Below the pieces are notes generated by a model that made no database searches, was not told the origin of the DNA, and saw only the letters and a list, made by a program, of their open reading frames with translations. DNA of 5,717 nt from an uncultured Helicobacter sp. (GTDB taxonomy: Bacteria; Campylobacterota; Campylobacteria; Campylobacterales; Helicobacteraceae). Below, in pieces: positions 5,201 through 5,717 of the stretch. How positions within the stretch are numbered: the first letter of the stretch is position 1; each line of letters opens with the position of its first letter. The translations under genes were made by a program, and so were the position numbers. Location: positions 1 through 5,717 of the forward strand of contig CAMXAV010000060.1 in the NCBI GenBank assembly GCA_947179285.1, read 5' to 3'.

Positions 5201-5717
5201 TCAATGCTAAAGCTTTGGCTGTTTGCAAGGCGCAAGTTTCCGAGGTCAACGCTATACACTTCGCGTGCCCCAGCAGACGAACCAGAACCAGCAGAGAACT
5301 CGATGATGTCATGGTTAGCCCCCGCAACAAGCGTAATGTTGTCTTGCCCTTTAGAGGCGCTAATCACGATGCCTTCGCCATCGGGATTGCTCACGAGCAA
5401 GTTGGCGATGTTTAGGTCAACGCCAGATGTTTTGCGAAGGTCGATATAGACGCTGTCGAAGTTGTGGACAATCTCTTCGTGGTCAGGCACTGTGCCGAGG
5501 TTTCCAGCAATCGTCAAGCTTTTTGTAAATGAGCTTGCTTCGATGTCAAACTTATCAACCCCACCCGCGCCGTTAATGTTCAAAGTCGCGCTGTTTGTAT
5601 TGACGACAATCTTTTGGGTATCGCCTGCATTCAAGCTTCCATCGGGATTTAGAAACTCAAGCCCTTGTGTGCCACTAATGCCTGTTGTGTAGGTCAATGT
5701 GCCACTGCTGTTTGTCG
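2233..5717 (-). CDS. C-terminal part of a giant modular surface protein (S-layer/adhesin type, probably type I secreted); 5' end outside window
   Basis: The frame is open from the right edge to a TAG at 2233-2235. A TTG at 5695-5697 could be read as a start, but the frame continues upstream without a stop (…T-N-S-S-G-T-L-T-Y…) and no ribosome binding site precedes it, so the true start is outside. Residues below count from that TTG (1,154 aa). The protein is rich in Thr, Ala, Asn, Gly, Ser and Asp, has no Cys, only two internal Met (653, 1022) and four Trp (214, 582, 609, 740), a composition known from S-layer proteins and large adhesins. Residues 117-138 (GQDNITL…HDIIEFSAG) resemble a degenerate RTX-like turn. 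Six related modules start near residues 164, 309, 480, 627, 758 and 893. Residues ~995-1154 look like a type I secretion C-terminal domain. I infer an exported cell-surface or S-layer-like protein; the exact family and ligand are not recognisable. Autotransport is less likely because no C-terminal beta-barrel is seen. Confidence 0.88.
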   Translation of the reverse strand, partial: TNSSGTLTYTTGISGTQGLEFLNPDGSLNAGDTQKIVVNTNSATLNINGAGGVDKFDIEASSFTKSLTIAGNLGTVPDHEEIVHNFDSVYIDLRKTSGVDLNIANLLVSNPDGEGIVISASKGQDNITLVAGANHDIIEFSAGSGSSAGAREVYSVDLGNLRLANSQSFSIDGLTITNVGDTGIVRAAEIAKAIADYANNGTITAGFNITGKLNSLTGDWAGATASASGGTLNITAQPNRNLKDLDLKFTGNDSTNAPANLTANIVAGAASASASISAANPVPVNAQLAGDTAFTYSAPSVSATTQATAFTFSVTIDGTTTNYKILVDGNNAGTTSPTLDNIIDILNNGGTLTYDSGNSRTIFLVATADTTTALANSPLSALNLVAEADSGNIKIVGGDTFNSSSAAGSISDGTNTYTITAATTADVFTFVDIGTPAQAFRPSASAITAAFISSGSSASVATDNGAAKAIITTGLNSGSATTFDVTIGGETYTLTFTATANATSAKVTEDELTAILNGTDDSIAGDIDLTVTGAGATFADYTAALAEAGLKFAVDSTTNNTITATVSDTSVTFSGNVKLDDGTNNATWTIAGVSPAVEQIGTAGGVTPVGSNLVWTGKQVTSAQTQVEIFKLTVDGNTFTVKGDVAANATVAPDDIVNMLKASATTTFTNTKIFNSAGGEVAGGTNLKTILESVGAKVDTALGGIANNEIKIIADSTKAANLTDPATTITITPSNTFNANNTAVSWSAQKEKGIDAVGDTSTIVINGHNIVFSDVVLTASALEAAVFELITNGTLDSLSASDRAKVSIDGQTFNRANAKDNKALFVIEGTEYRQVDGGGIELVLTDPASYTGNASFEFSQTNGNGDGSDQTFNIVGAHGDSYGQVVVTFNALAAGQSYTFDGKTIIATKNLSANEVANAFTLTTDDTVDGAVVVSDFENIGEDVLYYVPAGSSTLTIQGTSLTSIPAGINTTITGTGSLGVNTNGVSASTTTQGSDGAGTRADSYVVFAETTNAAGEIVGIAANLAAMDSITNFDVSNDGLRLRDGNGGYYGEGQVATSISAHTIYVGENSTLAASVANGIISFSVNNGDNGSATAENITLDQKLHVATHDIGTNKVAGFEHNGDFYVVATGGISGASTDDIVVKLNGVAGVSDITNLLA
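2236..2715 (-). other. Putative C-terminal type I secretion domain of the surface protein
   Basis: Residues ~995-1154 of the partial protein. Three blocks recall C-terminal domains of type I-secreted surface proteins: MDSITNFDVSNDGLRL (1022-1037), an acidic 'region-boundary' phrase of the D-x-I-t-x-F-x-v-x-x-D type; VAGFEHNGDFYVVATG (1111-1126), a paired beta-strand phrase; and TDDIVVKLNGVAGV (1133-1146), followed by a short hydrophobic tail ending NLLA. Known type I signals are uncleaved, C-terminal and end with small or hydrophobic residues, which fits. There are no canonical GGxGxDxux nonapeptide repeats before it. No ABC exporter, membrane fusion protein or TolC gene lies in the window, so the secretion route is an inference from this tail alone. 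Confidence 0.6.
2950..5208 (-). repeat. Six divergent protein-level repeat modules in the surface protein
   Basis: A beta-strand phrase with the pattern [IVF]-x-G-x-x-[TYNF]-x-[IVL], followed 12-25 residues later by a short amphipathic helix, recurs at residues 164-197 (SIDGLTI…AAEIAKAIADYANNG; 5107-5208), 309-346 (TIDGTTTNYKI…LDNIIDILNNG; 4660-4773), 480-517 (TIGGETYTL…EDELTAILNG; 4147-4260), 627-662 (TVDGNTFTV…PDDIVNMLKAS; 3712-3819), 758-792 (VINGHNIVF…ALEAAVFELITNG; 3322-3426) and 893-916 (TFDGKTII…SANEVANAF; 2950-3021). Start-to-start spacing is 145, 171, 147, 131 and 135 residues. Several modules continue into a strand such as GTLNITA, GNIKIV, NTITATV or NEIKIIA. This reads as an old tandem array of one strand-helix-strand domain, now too diverged to be obvious in DNA. 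Alignment was by eye. Confidence 0.6.
4892..4909. repeat. Three tandem copies of a 6-bp unit inside the surface protein gene
   Basis: CTCGCA is repeated three times without a break on the plus strand. On the coding strand this gives the alternating Ala-Ser stretch at residues 264-269 (AGAASASASI). A change in copy number would add or remove two residues and keep the frame, so it would alter length in a linker and would not switch the gene off. Three copies may be chance in such an Ala/Ser-rich stretch. Confidence 0.5.

Noticed and set aside
5695..5697. TTG as the real start of the surface protein
   Set aside because: The frame stays open to the window edge with the same composition, there is no ribosome binding site, and no signal or N-terminal domain begins here.

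Overview
The window fits an epsilonproteobacterium (Campylobacterota), most likely an enterohepatic Helicobacter-like organism. This is an inference from three things: the short interspersed repeats built on CATTGCGAG...GCAATC, an AT-rich ATPase gene with an AAAGGAG ribosome binding site, and a cysteine-free surface protein of the modular kind common in Campylobacter and Helicobacter. No rRNA, tRNA or housekeeping gene is present to settle it.

Both convincing genes are on the minus strand, so transcription runs from high to low coordinates. (1) 5717-2233: the C-terminal 1,160 or so residues of a very large, Thr/Ala/Asn/Gly-rich surface protein whose start lies beyond the right edge. It has at least six divergent copies of a ~130-170 residue module and ends in a domain resembling the C-terminal region of type I-secreted S-layer/adhesin proteins. 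(2) 2232-1976: a 257-bp gap holding a 28-bp perfect palindrome (11 C, GC, 11 G), an inverted-repeat element, and a candidate promoter and Shine-Dalgarno for the next gene. (3) 1975-407: a complete 522-residue ABC/SMC-type (RecF/OLD-like, AAA_21-type) ATPase without a TOPRIM domain, with an unusual Walker B. (4) 406-1: no convincing gene. It holds a second copy of the inverted-repeat element, a near-perfect 20-bp stem hairpin, and a 10-bp stem hairpin at the left edge.

The two genes are unlikely to act together: they differ in base composition and are separated by repeats and a probable separate promoter. The most notable architecture is the lone ATPase gene bracketed by two same-orientation copies of the CATTGCGAG doublet element, one of which seems to supply the -35 box of its promoter. 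No complete new multi-gene system is visible. The ATPase could be one component of a defence system, but no effector gene adjoins it in this window.
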